Counted from the first letter of the stretch, positions 1 to 5,310 are shown. The stretch is 8,885 nt of DNA from Patescibacteria group bacterium (GCA_018817995.1 JAHISW010000032.1:1-8885), one strand, 5' to 3'. Numbers and translations: made by a program. The notes: a model not told the origin generated them from the sequence alone.

Positions 1-270
1 AAGGCAATAGAAAATGCTCCGGCTCAACTTTTTACATATAATAATCTTTACGAACTATACCGATATTCCGTGGGCGACATGGATAAAGCGGAGAAAATCT
101 TGTTGCGGGGGATAGATGATAATCCGATGGACCCGTATTTGATGATTATACTTGGAATTTTTTATGAAGAAAAAGGAAAGATTTCTGATGCCTTGTTTTA
201 TTATAAAAAAGCGTTAGAATTTGACCCAGAGAATGAGGCGTTGAAAAAGGACATTGACAGATTGAAGTAA
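1..270 (+). CDS. TPR-repeat protein, C-terminal end (5' truncated by the window)
   Basis: The reading frame is open from base 1 to the TAA at 268-270 and gives 89 residues; the true start lies upstream, so the internal ATG at 70 is not taken as the start. The last 80 residues read as two helix-turn-helix TPR units. The first includes GDMDKAEKILLRGIDDNP. The second runs from about residue 40 (MDPYLMIILGIFYEEKGK) to DPENEALKKDIDRLK, with the usual G/A-Y-A/L-P spacing. TPR arrays are protein-interaction scaffolds; the partner cannot be told from this fragment. Upstream residues may hold more repeats, a membrane anchor or a catalytic domain. It is followed by a GC-rich palindrome and, 32 nt later, by the aminotransferase gene, so the two may be co-transcribed. 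Confidence 0.8.
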   Translation, partial: KAIENAPAQLFTYNNLYELYRYSVGDMDKAEKILLRGIDDNPMDPYLMIILGIFYEEKGKISDALFYYKKALEFDPENEALKKDIDRLK

Positions 271-285
271 CCCCGCCGAGCGGGG
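271..285. repeat. GC-rich palindrome directly after the TPR stop codon
   Basis: This is a perfect 6-bp stem ccccgc/gcgggg with a cga loop, starting at the base after the TAA. No T-run follows, so it is a poor intrinsic terminator. The same stem occurs inside the 23S gene at 8001-8015, and shorter relatives occur at several other 23S positions, so it is better read as one copy of a dispersed palindrome family. Confidence 0.6.
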
Positions 286-286
286 T

Positions 287-295
287 AAAGGAGGT
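287..295 (+). promoter_or_regulatory. Shine-Dalgarno sequence of the aminotransferase gene
   Basis: AAAGGAGGT ends 7 nt before the GTG at 303 and decides that start. The ATG at 296 is in another frame and stops after eight codons. Confidence 0.75.
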
Positions 296-302
296 ATGCA
301 GA

Positions 303-1196
303 GTGAGAAAAAATTCTTATTGTAGCACTGTCTTTTTTGCAACAACAGAGGATGATTGTGGTTTTTTTGATTCAGATACATGGCCGGCGCGCAATATTTT
401 AGAGGACCACAATTGGGAAAGATCAGACGGCATTTGTGAAATGATTGAAGTAAAAGATAGGGTAGTTTTTCATCTGGATGATCATTTGGGCCGTCTGATG
501 AATTCAATGAAAGTATTGGATCTTAAAACGCCTATTAAAGATCTGAAAATATTTTTGAAAAATAAAATTTCTGAATTATTAAGGTTTTATGGGTGTTCCG
601 GGTTGTCTAGGATAGATATAAGAGTAACCGGCGGGTATTCTGATGATTTTTTCCGTTCTTCTGGATTTCCCAATATTTTTATTAGAACAGCGCCGATTTT
701 ACAGAAAAGATTTGACAAGGGTCTCAAATTACTTTTATTGGATTACAAGAGAGACTACCCGGAAGCCAAAACAGTCAATTATGGGGTTGCCGTAAAACAG
801 CTTCGCAGTAATCCGCAATTTGACAGTGTTTTATATGTCCCAAAAGGCGTCATTCTTGAGGCGGCTACCGCGAATTTTTTTATGGTTGATAAGAGAGGTA
901 TTATATGGACACCCAGGAACGATATTTTAAAAGGTGTTACTAGGGGGGTTGTTATCAACATGGCAAAAAAGATGAAATTTGAAGTAATGGAGGATTTAAT
1001 CAGGGAAAGCGATTTAAATTTTGTAAAAGAAATATTTCTTACCTCCACTTTTACTTTTGTATGGCCTGTTACAAAAATTAGCGCTATGTTTAACGACAAA
1101 GATCTGGAGATCGGCCCTGTTACAATGAAACTGAGAGAGGCCTACCTAAAATACAGAAGGGAATATTATAAAGAAAATTTTATAGGCATAATTTAA
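303..1196 (+). CDS. Class IV PLP-dependent aminotransferase (BCAT / D-amino-acid transaminase / ADC lyase superfamily)
   Basis: The 297-residue product has the landmarks of fold-type IV PLP enzymes. FHLDDHLGRL (residues 56-65) matches the conserved H-x-x-R-L segment near the N-terminus. KTVNY (156-160) supplies the expected Schiff-base Lys156 and a nearby Tyr. ILEAATANFFMV (184-195) contains Glu186, which contacts the pyridine nitrogen, and the N-F/I-F element. GVTRGVV (211-217) and FLTSTFTFVWPV (245-256) match the PLP-phosphate-binding Thr/Arg and T-x-T segments. Family members transfer amino groups between amino acids and 2-oxo acids, or release pyruvate from aminodeoxychorismate. The sequence does not decide between ilvE-, dat- and pabC-like activity, so no symbol is given. 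The GTG start is set by a strong ribosome site. Length is normal for the family. A terminator follows 5 nt after the stop codon, so this closes its transcription unit. Confidence 0.88.
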   Translation: MRKNSYCSTVFFATTEDDCGFFDSDTWPARNILEDHNWERSDGICEMIEVKDRVVFHLDDHLGRLMNSMKVLDLKTPIKDLKIFLKNKISELLRFYGCSGLSRIDIRVTGGYSDDFFRSSGFPNIFIRTAPILQKRFDKGLKLLLLDYKRDYPEAKTVNYGVAVKQLRSNPQFDSVLYVPKGVILEAATANFFMVDKRGIIWTPRNDILKGVTRGVVINMAKKMKFEVMEDLIRESDLNFVKEIFLTSTFTFVWPVTKISAMFNDKDLEIGPVTMKLREAYLKYRREYYKENFIGII

Positions 1197-1201
1197 ATAA
1201 T

Positions 1202-1231
1202 AAAAGCCATCGTTTACGCGATGGTTTTTTT
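1202..1231 (+). terminator. Rho-independent terminator after the aminotransferase
   Basis: The stem ccatcg (1207-1212) pairs with cgatgg (1219-1224) and is followed by a T7 run (1225-1231). A short A-run precedes the stem, so it could also act on the minus strand. It separates the aminotransferase from the rplJL promoter, which starts 2 nt downstream. Confidence 0.85.
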
Positions 1232-1232
1232 C

Positions 1233-1260
1233 TTGACTAAAAATACGGGATATGTATACT
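1233..1260 (+). promoter_or_regulatory. Sigma-70-type promoter of the rplJ-rplL unit
   Basis: TTGACT (-35, 1233-1238) and TATACT (-10, 1255-1260) are separated by 16 nt, with TG just before the -10 box. The predicted start is at about 1266-1268, which places the attenuator left arm at the very 5' end of the RNA. The 23S promoter at 5735 has the same -35 hexamer and the same spacing. Confidence 0.75.
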
Positions 1261-1266
1261 ATGTAT

Positions 1267-1351
1267 ATAGTCGCTGACGATGGGCAAAAAAATAAGACCT
1301 ATTTAGACAAAAAATGTTTTTTAACGCGACTATTTTATTAGTCGTTTTTTT
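1267..1351 (+). promoter_or_regulatory. rplJ leader: antiterminator/terminator attenuator
   Basis: Two pairings exclude each other. Terminator: cgacta (1327-1332) pairs with tagtcg (1339-1344) and is followed by T7 (1345-1351). Antiterminator: atagtcgc (1267-1274) pairs perfectly over 8 bp with gcgactat (1326-1333), which includes the whole terminator left arm. Between them lie a short A/T hairpin (1309-1322) and a possible mini-ORF. In Bacillus subtilis, an L10 leader upstream of rplJL is an attenuator that terminates when the L10(L12)4 complex binds. The position and logic here fit that class, but I cannot identify the L10-binding kink-turn by eye, and the trigger could instead be ribosome occupancy. 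Confidence 0.72.
1280..1306 (+). CDS. Possible 8-residue leader ORF in the rplJ leader
   Basis: ATG at 1280 opens an ORF encoding MGKKIRPI and ends at TAG 1304-1306. It would begin about 13 nt from the predicted transcript start and has no Shine-Dalgarno sequence. A ribosome initiating here would cover the antiterminator left arm at 1267-1274 and so favour the terminator. An ORF this short can occur by chance. It is listed because the 23S leader contains a similarly placed basic mini-ORF. Confidence 0.25.
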   Translation: MGKKIRPI

Positions 1352-1365
1352 AGTGAAAAATAAAC

Positions 1366-1878
1366 ATGGCGATTACAAAAGAAAAAAAGGAAAAAATTTT
1401 AGAAGAATTAAAGGGGTTATTGAAAAAAGCCAAAGCTGTTGTTTTTGTTAATTTTCATGGATTGGGTGCTTCCCTTTCCCATGAATTAAGGAGGTTAATG
1501 ACAAAAGAAGATGCGAAATATTTTGTTGCCAAGAAGACATTAATTAAAAAAGTTTTTGGCGAATTCGGTATTTCCGGGGAAATCCCCAACTTGGATGGAG
1601 AGGTGGCGTTGGTTTTTGAACAAGGGGAAGTAACGGCCCCTATTAAAATTCTTTCAAAGTTTGAGAAGGATACAAAAAAAGTTGGTTTGTTGGGGGGTGT
1701 TTTTGAGGGCTCTTTTGTGGGGAGAAATGTTATCATTCAGTTGTCTGAAATTCCAAGCAGAGAAGTTTTGTTGGGGCAGTTTTTAAATGTTATAAGCGCG
1801 CCGAGACAGCAATTGGTCGGAGTGTTGCAGGCGCCGGTAAGAGATTTTATTAGCGTATTAAGACAAATAAAGAATTAA
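1366..1878 (+). CDS. rplJ: 50S ribosomal protein L10 (uL10)
   Basis: The 170-residue protein has the L10 pattern. A basic N-terminal helix (KEKKEKILEELKGLLKKAKA) leads into VVFVNFHGLGASLSHELRRLM and YFVAKKTLIKKVFG, the region that binds the 23S GTPase-associated centre. A C-terminal helix, around residues 130-170 (SREVLLGQFLNVISAPRQQL...), carries the L7/L12 dimers. L10 anchors the flexible stalk that recruits translation GTPases. Length is typical for bacteria. There is no Shine-Dalgarno sequence before the ATG; the preceding 20 nt are the attenuator T-run and an A-rich stretch. rplL follows after 7 nt. The usual rplK-rplA genes are absent upstream, so the stalk pair has been detached from the classical rplKAJL-rpoBC order. 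Confidence 0.96.
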   Translation: MAITKEKKEKILEELKGLLKKAKAVVFVNFHGLGASLSHELRRLMTKEDAKYFVAKKTLIKKVFGEFGISGEIPNLDGEVALVFEQGEVTAPIKILSKFEKDTKKVGLLGGVFEGSFVGRNVIIQLSEIPSREVLLGQFLNVISAPRQQLVGVLQAPVRDFISVLRQIKN

Positions 1879-1885
1879 AATTTAT

Positions 1886-2287
1886 ATGGCAGAAGAAAAT
1901 AAAGTTGAGGTTCCGTCAAAATTTAAAGAAATTGTGGAACAGATAGAAAAAATGAGTGTTTTGGAATTGTCAGAATTGGTTAAGGTGTTCGAGAATAGGT
2001 TTGGTGTTTCGGCTCAGTCCATGGTTGTTGCGGCGCCGGCGCAAGCCGGGGGTGACGCTGGTGGTGGCGACGAGGGAGCGCTTAAAACTCTTGAATTAAA
2101 GAGCGCCGGTGATCAAAAGATTCAAGTTATCAAAGTAGTAAAAGACATTTTGGATCTTGGATTGAAAGAAGCCAAAGCTTTGGTTGACGAAGTTCCTAAA
2201 GTAATTAAAGAAGGGTTAAAACCGGAAGAGGCGGAAGAATTAAAGAAAAAATTTGAAGACGCCGGAGCAACAGTTGAAATTAAATAA
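1886..2287 (+). CDS. rplL: 50S ribosomal protein L7/L12 (bL12)
   Basis: The 133-residue protein has an N-terminal dimerisation helix pair (about 10-42), an Ala/Gly-rich hinge (about 49-65) and the C-terminal factor-binding domain (66-133) with IQVIKVVKDILDLGLKEAK and the ending FEDAGATVEIK. It binds L10 as dimers and stimulates EF-Tu, EF-G, IF2 and RF3. The segment matching E. coli RGATGLGLKEAK reads KDILDLGLKEAK, so the Arg and first Gly of that factor-contact loop are Lys and Asp here. Only 7 nt separate it from rplJ and no Shine-Dalgarno sequence is visible, so translational coupling to rplJ is likely. How its higher copy number relative to L10 is achieved is not evident. Confidence 0.96.
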   Translation: MAEENKVEVPSKFKEIVEQIEKMSVLELSELVKVFENRFGVSAQSMVVAAPAQAGGDAGGGDEGALKTLELKSAGDQKIQVIKVVKDILDLGLKEAKALVDEVPKVIKEGLKPEEAEELKKKFEDAGATVEIK

Positions 2288-2290
2288 TTA

Positions 2291-2325
2291 ACGAGGCCAG
2301 GCCTCCTCTGGAGGCCTGGCCTCGT
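2291..2325. repeat. 16-bp perfect palindrome after rplL (possible terminator)
   Basis: acgaggccaggcctcc (2291-2306) pairs with 2310-2325 around a tct loop. It contains the nested palindrome aggcct in each arm. It lies 3 nt after the rplL stop codon and 7 nt before the next ATG. No T-run follows on the plus strand, so efficient intrinsic termination is doubtful. It may stabilise the 3' end of the rplJL mRNA, or be a mobile palindrome, or act as a cruciform/operator for the HTH gene that follows. Confidence 0.75.
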
Positions 2326-2332
2326 AGTTAAT

Positions 2333-2932
2333 ATGTCTAGTATATTATCAAAACTTTTTGGCTCCAGTGACAGGGTCAAAATAGTGCGTCTTTTTCTTTT
2401 GAACTCCGAGGGAGTTTTTACTTCTGGTGTTGTTTCCATGAGAACTAAAACCGCGCCTGTTTCCGCAAGAAAAGAGTTAGGTTTATTGTCAGAAATTGGG
2501 TTTATTCACAGAAAGAGAAAAACCATAAGGCTGGAAACAAAGAGGAAAAAAATAATCGAGGGATGGCAATTGGACTCTTCTTTTCCTTTACTCTTACCCC
2601 TAAAGGAACTTGTTTTGGATACTACCCCGTTATCAAGAATTGATTTTTTGAGAAAATTATCAAAGACGGGGCATATAAAACTGGTTATTTTGTCTGGAAT
2701 TTTCATTCAAAGGGATGATAGCAGGGTTGATATTTTGGTAGTGGGAAACAAAATTCAAAAAAATGTCTTAGAGAGATGTCTGAAAGAAGTTGAAGCCGAG
2801 GTTGGGAAGGACTTAGTTTATGCTGTTTTTGAAACCGATGATTTTATTTATCGTCTGAATATTTGCGACAAATTTATCCGAGATATCCTTGATTACCCGC
2901 ACCAAAAAATATTGAACAAACTGGGCGTGTAA
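2333..2932 (+). CDS. Winged-helix protein with C-terminal nucleotidyltransferase-like domain
   Basis: The 199-residue product has two parts. Residues 1-60 look like a winged helix: KLFGSSDRVKIVRLFLLNSE, then a recognition-helix-like VSARKELGLLSEIGFI and a basic wing (HRKRKTIRLETKRKK). Residues 113-199 resemble the minimal nucleotidyltransferase fold: KLVILSGIFIQRDDSRVDILVVG gives the G-x-F and hydrophobic-D strand pattern, and the end reads FIYRLNICDKFIRDILDYPHQ. The usual G-S and D-x-D metal-binding set is incomplete (SGIF and a single VD), so catalytic activity is doubtful. Proteins of this shape are common in Patescibacteria with no known function; a DNA-binding regulator is the likeliest role. 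No Shine-Dalgarno sequence precedes the ATG. The stop codon is directly followed by a tRNA gene. Confidence 0.7.
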   Translation: MSSILSKLFGSSDRVKIVRLFLLNSEGVFTSGVVSMRTKTAPVSARKELGLLSEIGFIHRKRKTIRLETKRKKIIEGWQLDSSFPLLLPLKELVLDTTPLSRIDFLRKLSKTGHIKLVILSGIFIQRDDSRVDILVVGNKIQKNVLERCLKEVEAEVGKDLVYAVFETDDFIYRLNICDKFIRDILDYPHQKILNKLGV

Positions 2933-3004
2933 GGGCGCATGGCTCAATGGTAGAGCGTTGCCTTCACACGGCAGAGGTTGAAGGTCCGATTCCTTCTGCG
3001 CCCA
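2933..3004 (+). tRNA. tRNA-Val (anticodon CAC)
   Basis: A complete cloverleaf can be drawn. The acceptor stem gggcgca (2933-2939) pairs with tgcgccc (2997-3003), with A3004 as discriminator. The D arm is gctc/gagc, with loop aatggta. The anticodon stem ttgcc/ggcag encloses loop ttcacac, giving anticodon CAC at 2965-2967, which reads GUG. The variable loop is 5 nt, and the T arm gaagg/ccttc has loop tccgatt. CCA is not encoded. The T loop carries C rather than T at position 55, where pseudouridine normally sits. The gene starts at the base after the stop codon of the upstream CDS, so it is probably cut out of a shared transcript. Confidence 0.93.
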
Positions 3005-3014
3005 TGGTTTTGAG

Positions 3015-3023
3015 TTATCCACA
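3015..3023 (+). other. Single perfect DnaA-box sequence
   Basis: TTATCCACA matches the strict DnaA-box consensus. A weaker inverted copy (ttgtgaaaa, reading TTTTCACAA on the minus strand) follows at 3027-3035. No further boxes, DnaA gene or clear unwinding element are nearby, so this is a candidate DnaA site and not a called origin. Confidence 0.35.
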
Positions 3024-3049
3024 GTTTTGTGAAAAACATACCTAAAGTG

Positions 3050-3069
3050 TGCTATTATTATAGTATAAT
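3050..3069 (+). promoter_or_regulatory. Candidate -10 region upstream of the membrane-helix gene
   Basis: TGCTATTAT (3050-3058) fits an extended -10 element and TATAAT (3064-3069) is a perfect -10 hexamer. No good -35 box is seen at the right spacing for either. It lies 70-90 nt before the ATG at 3139. Confidence 0.4.
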
Positions 3070-3138
3070 AGTAGGTTAAAAATCCGCTTTTGCGGTGGTC
3101 GATCTTTGTAGTAATATTTTGAGATAAATTTATATTTT

Positions 3139-3825
3139 ATGATAACACAAACATGGAGTGATGTTCTCGTTTCTTCTTTTCAATCGCTTTGGGAAGGAGT
3201 AATCGGGTTTCTTCCACAGTTAATTATAGCAATAATCGTTCTCATTGTTGGTTGGATTGTTGCCGTGACTCTTGGTAAATTGGTAGCTCAAGTTATTGGC
3301 TTCTTTAAGGTTGATAGGCTTTTGCAAAAAACAGGCATTGAGGAACCTTTGGCGCGTGGTGGTTTGCGCTTAAACGCAGGTCTTTTTATAGGAGGACTTG
3401 TTCGCTGGTTTTTTCTTGTAGTTTTCTTAGTTGCATCGCTTGATATCTTAGGACTGGACCAAGTAAACATGTTTTTGAGAGATATAGTGCTTCTATATTT
3501 GCCTAATGTAATTATTGCTGCGTTAATTCTTTTGGCAGCCGCTCTTTTGGGCGAAGGTTTGCAGAAATTAGTAGTTAGTTCTTCTAAGGCGGCCAGGTTA
3601 AGTTCCGCCAGTTTTCTTGGGGGTATATCCAAGTGGTCTGTTTGGTTTTTTGCTATTTTGGCGGCATTATATCAATTAGGTATTGCGGGGCCTTTTGTTC
3701 AGGCGCTGTTTACCGGTTTTGTTGCGATGTTGGCCATAGCGGGAGGCTTGGCTTTTGGAATTGGAGGTAAGGAAGCCGCGAGTAAATTCATAGAGAAACT
3801 ACGACAGGATATTTCTGAGAAATAA
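3139..3825 (+). CDS. MscS-related membrane-helix protein (TM_helix repeat type)
   Basis: The 228-residue protein has about five hydrophobic segments (roughly 21-45, 82-102, 116-140, 163-183 and 188-210). Its last segment, GLAFGIGGKEAASKFIEKL, matches the Gly/Ala-rich pore helix and following turn of small mechanosensitive channels. The repeated pattern of a hydrophobic helix followed by LGLDQVNMFL or LGIAGPFVQAL fits the conserved TM_helix family that is often annotated as mechanosensitive channel. The soluble beta domain and vestibule of true MscS are absent, because the protein ends 18 residues after the last helix. It may be a membrane scaffold or a minimal channel. No Shine-Dalgarno sequence is visible. 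A good terminator follows, so it forms its own unit. Confidence 0.75.
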   Translation: MITQTWSDVLVSSFQSLWEGVIGFLPQLIIAIIVLIVGWIVAVTLGKLVAQVIGFFKVDRLLQKTGIEEPLARGGLRLNAGLFIGGLVRWFFLVVFLVASLDILGLDQVNMFLRDIVLLYLPNVIIAALILLAAALLGEGLQKLVVSSSKAARLSSASFLGGISKWSVWFFAILAALYQLGIAGPFVQALFTGFVAMLAIAGGLAFGIGGKEAASKFIEKLRQDISEK

Positions 3826-3860
3826 AGTTCGCAGAATTTGACGACAGATATCGATATATA

Positions 3861-3889
3861 AACCAGTCTCGCGAAGCGGGGCTGGTTTT
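3861..3889 (+). terminator. Terminator after the membrane-helix gene
   Basis: aaccag (3861-3866) pairs with ctggtt (3882-3887), and the stem continues inward through tctcgc/gcgggg with two G-T pairs to a gaa loop. A short T-run and a further gttt follow. The inner part resembles the cccgc/gcggg palindrome family. Confidence 0.7.
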
Positions 3890-3911
3890 GGTTTAATGGA
3901 TGGAAAAATTA

Positions 3912-3920
3912 TGTTAAAAT
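3912..3920 (+). promoter_or_regulatory. Candidate extended -10 element before the 89-residue membrane protein gene
   Basis: TGTTAAAAT fits a TG-n-TATAAT-like extended -10 box about 48 nt before the ATG at 3968. No convincing -35 hexamer lies 17 nt upstream. Confidence 0.35.
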
Positions 3921-3967
3921 AGTAGGATAAAAATGTTAAATTATTAATAAGAATTGTATTCATTAAT

Positions 3968-4237
3968 ATGAGAAAAAAAACCAATTTGATTTTAACTACT
4001 GTAGGTCTATTTATAATATTATTAATAACCATTTTTCAATTTGAATCATTTTTTGAAAGTTTTATGCCATTTTCTTTTTTTATACCAATAATTCTTTTGG
4101 GTTTTATTTCATTTGGTATTTTAAATTATTTGAATTTAAAACGATGGCAGAAAATTTTATTCACAGTTGTTCTTACTCCGGTTTTGTTCTATGCATGGAT
4201 ATTTATTATGATTAGAATTCACGGTGCGGGTATGTAG
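3968..4237 (+). CDS. Small integral membrane protein, unrecognised
   Basis: The 89-residue product begins MRKKTN and has three hydrophobic stretches (about 6-23, 34-53 and 62-84), giving a three-helix membrane protein with a basic N-terminus. A basic patch (LKRWQK, 57-62) separates helices 2 and 3 and is likely cytoplasmic. No family or motif is recognised. The ATG has no Shine-Dalgarno sequence, but a candidate -10 box lies upstream and a strong terminator lies downstream, which supports a real single-gene unit. AT content is higher than in the ribosomal genes. Confidence 0.6.
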   Translation: MRKKTNLILTTVGLFIILLITIFQFESFFESFMPFSFFIPIILLGFISFGILNYLNLKRWQKILFTVVLTPVLFYAWIFIMIRIHGAGM

Positions 4238-4256
4238 TTATTGGTTTAGGTTCAAA

Positions 4257-4319
4257 AACTAAAAAATAAAACCAGTTTTTAGTTAGTGAAGCACTCGGGA
4301 GAAATCTCGGGTGTTTTTT
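4257..4319 (+). terminator. Tandem hairpins ending in a rho-independent terminator
   Basis: A first A/T hairpin pairs aactaaaaa (4257-4265) with tttttagtt (4276-4284). The second pairs cactcggga (4292-4300) with tctcgggtg (4305-4313) around a GAAA tetraloop and is followed by T6 (4314-4319). The second is a convincing terminator for the 89-residue membrane protein gene. Confidence 0.8.
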
Positions 4320-4327
4320 GGTGTTGA

Positions 4328-4375
4328 GAGGTCGTTCCTTGAGGAGGAGCGAAGCGACGGGAAAGGTGCGACCTC
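4328..4375. repeat. Structured intergenic palindrome
   Basis: gaggtcg (4328-4334) pairs with cgacctc (4369-4375) and encloses ttcc/ggaa and a gagcgaagcgac core. There is no ORF and no T-run. It looks like a dispersed stem-loop repeat, though a small structured RNA cannot be excluded. The 376-nt gap from 4238 to 4613 holds this element, two terminator-like hairpins and promoter candidates, and no gene. Confidence 0.5.
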
Positions 4376-4416
4376 GGTAGTTGAATTTATGAGTCTCGGT
4401 CTCGTAAGATTTGATT

Positions 4417-4457
4417 AACTATGGAAGTTCAACTTCCATAGTTGTGGGTGTTTTTTT
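4417..4457 (+). terminator. 13-bp palindrome followed by a T7 run
   Basis: aactatggaagtt (4417-4429) and aacttccatagtt (4431-4443) are perfect inverted repeats about one central C. T7 follows at 4451-4457 after a gtgggtg spacer. The spacer makes it a less canonical terminator. No gene lies between this and the previous terminator, so it may act against upstream read-through or end a short non-coding transcript. Confidence 0.55.
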
Positions 4458-4462
4458 GTGGT

Positions 4463-4491
4463 TTGTTTAGTCGTTTGATTTTGACTATATA
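4463..4491 (+). promoter_or_regulatory. Weak promoter candidate overlapping an inverted repeat
   Basis: TTGTTT (4463-4468) and TATATA (4486-4491) are 17 nt apart. The -10 part lies in gactata (4483-4489), which has an inverted copy, tatagtc, at 4515-4521. The repeat could be an operator or the stem of a leader hairpin for the secreted-protein gene. Confidence 0.3.
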
Positions 4492-4541
4492 ACTACAAGC
4501 GGTCGCAGAAACTGTATAGTCTAATGGTGGACGTGTAATAC

Positions 4542-4570
4542 TGGCTTTTTCGGATAGGGTGTGGTATAAA
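4542..4570 (+). promoter_or_regulatory. Promoter candidate for the secreted-protein gene
   Basis: TGGTATAAA (4562-4570) fits an extended -10 box. TGGCTT (4542-4547) lies 17 nt before the -10 hexamer but matches the -35 consensus poorly. The predicted start is about 37 nt before the ATG. Confidence 0.4.
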
Positions 4571-4598
4571 AAAAGCAGATTGCAATTTGAAAACAAAA

Positions 4599-4604
4599 AG
4601 GAGG
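4599..4604 (+). promoter_or_regulatory. Shine-Dalgarno sequence setting the ATG at 4614
   Basis: AGGAGG lies 9 nt before ATG 4614. A longer frame opening at a TTG at 4587 would place this site inside the gene and add a basic tail before the signal peptide, so it is not used. Confidence 0.8.
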
Positions 4605-4613
4605 AAGATTGCC

Positions 4614-5168
4614 ATGAAAAAATTTCCTTTAATTTTGATTTTGTTAGTGGGTATTTGTTTGGCATTTGTGCCACGGGCGTCTACGATGGACGAAAAACCA
4701 TTTTTTCTGTTGCAGAGCGAACCTAGTGGCTATAAATATCACTTAGAAATTACTTCTTTTGTTGAAAGAGAAAAAGATAAATCCAATATAAATAATTTTT
4801 TAAAAGAATTTGAACGAATGGCAGGGCAGCCCACTGAGATTAATTCAGAAAAAGATATTTACAAATATACTTATATGTTCAAGAATCTTGGAGAAACAAA
4901 ATTAAAAATCAATTTCTCTGAATGGAAATTCGTTCATTCACCTCTTACTGATATTTTACAAGATTATTCATTTACGCTCTTTGCGAACGAAACCAAAGTA
5001 GTGACATTCTTAGCAAATGGCAAGCCGGCAGTTATTTCGTCTGCGATTAATCTGGGTTGGTGGGGAAAAAGTTTTTATGGAAAAAATGAAAAATGGAATT
5101 TTGCCGGGGTGGGTAGTTCATCTTTCTATATTCCTCCATGGAATGGAATGTATTTAGAAATTAAATGA
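4614..5168 (+). CDS. Predicted secreted or membrane-anchored protein, unrecognised
   Basis: The 184-residue protein starts MKK followed by a hydrophobic core (about 4-19) and PRAS near residues 20-23, a Sec signal peptide with possible cleavage after about residue 23. The cysteine at 15 lies inside the hydrophobic core and does not fit a lipobox. The mature part alternates short hydrophobic and polar stretches (YTYMFKNLGETKLKINFSEW, FTLFANETKVVTFL), which suggests a small beta-sandwich. No family is recognised and no catalytic motif is visible. It has its own ribosome site and candidate promoter and is closed by a terminator. It probably acts outside the membrane, possibly at the cell surface. 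Confidence 0.65.
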   Translation: MKKFPLILILLVGICLAFVPRASTMDEKPFFLLQSEPSGYKYHLEITSFVEREKDKSNINNFLKEFERMAGQPTEINSEKDIYKYTYMFKNLGETKLKINFSEWKFVHSPLTDILQDYSFTLFANETKVVTFLANGKPAVISSAINLGWWGKSFYGKNEKWNFAGVGSSSFYIPPWNGMYLEIK

Positions 5169-5193
5169 TTTTTTGCTAAAATCCAAATCAAAA

Positions 5194-5223
5194 TACTCAG
5201 GCTTAATCTCCTGGGTGTTTTTT
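5194..5223 (+). terminator. Terminator after the secreted-protein gene
   Basis: actcagg (5195-5201) pairs with cctgggt (5210-5216), including one G-T pair, and T6 follows at 5218-5223. The tail tgggtgtttttt is shared with the hairpins at 4292 and 4417. Confidence 0.75.
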
Positions 5224-5310
5224 GTTTTGCTAATTTGCTTTTAAAAAGCAAAAGTGTTACAAAAGACATAAGATTGAGGTTTTTTGAAAAACAAAGGAAG
5301 GGGTTGAATA

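Noticed and set aside
3015..3080. Replication origin
   Set aside because: Only one perfect DnaA box and one weak partner are present, without dnaA, dnaN or a box cluster.
214..3632. Minus-strand ORFs opposite the aminotransferase, rplJ, rplL, wHTH and membrane-helix genes
   Set aside because: They are low-complexity reverse readings of genes with clear families on the plus strand.
3139..3825. Full MscS mechanosensitive channel
   Set aside because: The soluble beta domain after the pore-like helix is missing; only the membrane-helix family match is supported.
4587..4613. Upstream TTG start for the secreted protein
   Set aside because: It would put the Shine-Dalgarno site inside the gene and place a basic extension before a normal signal peptide.
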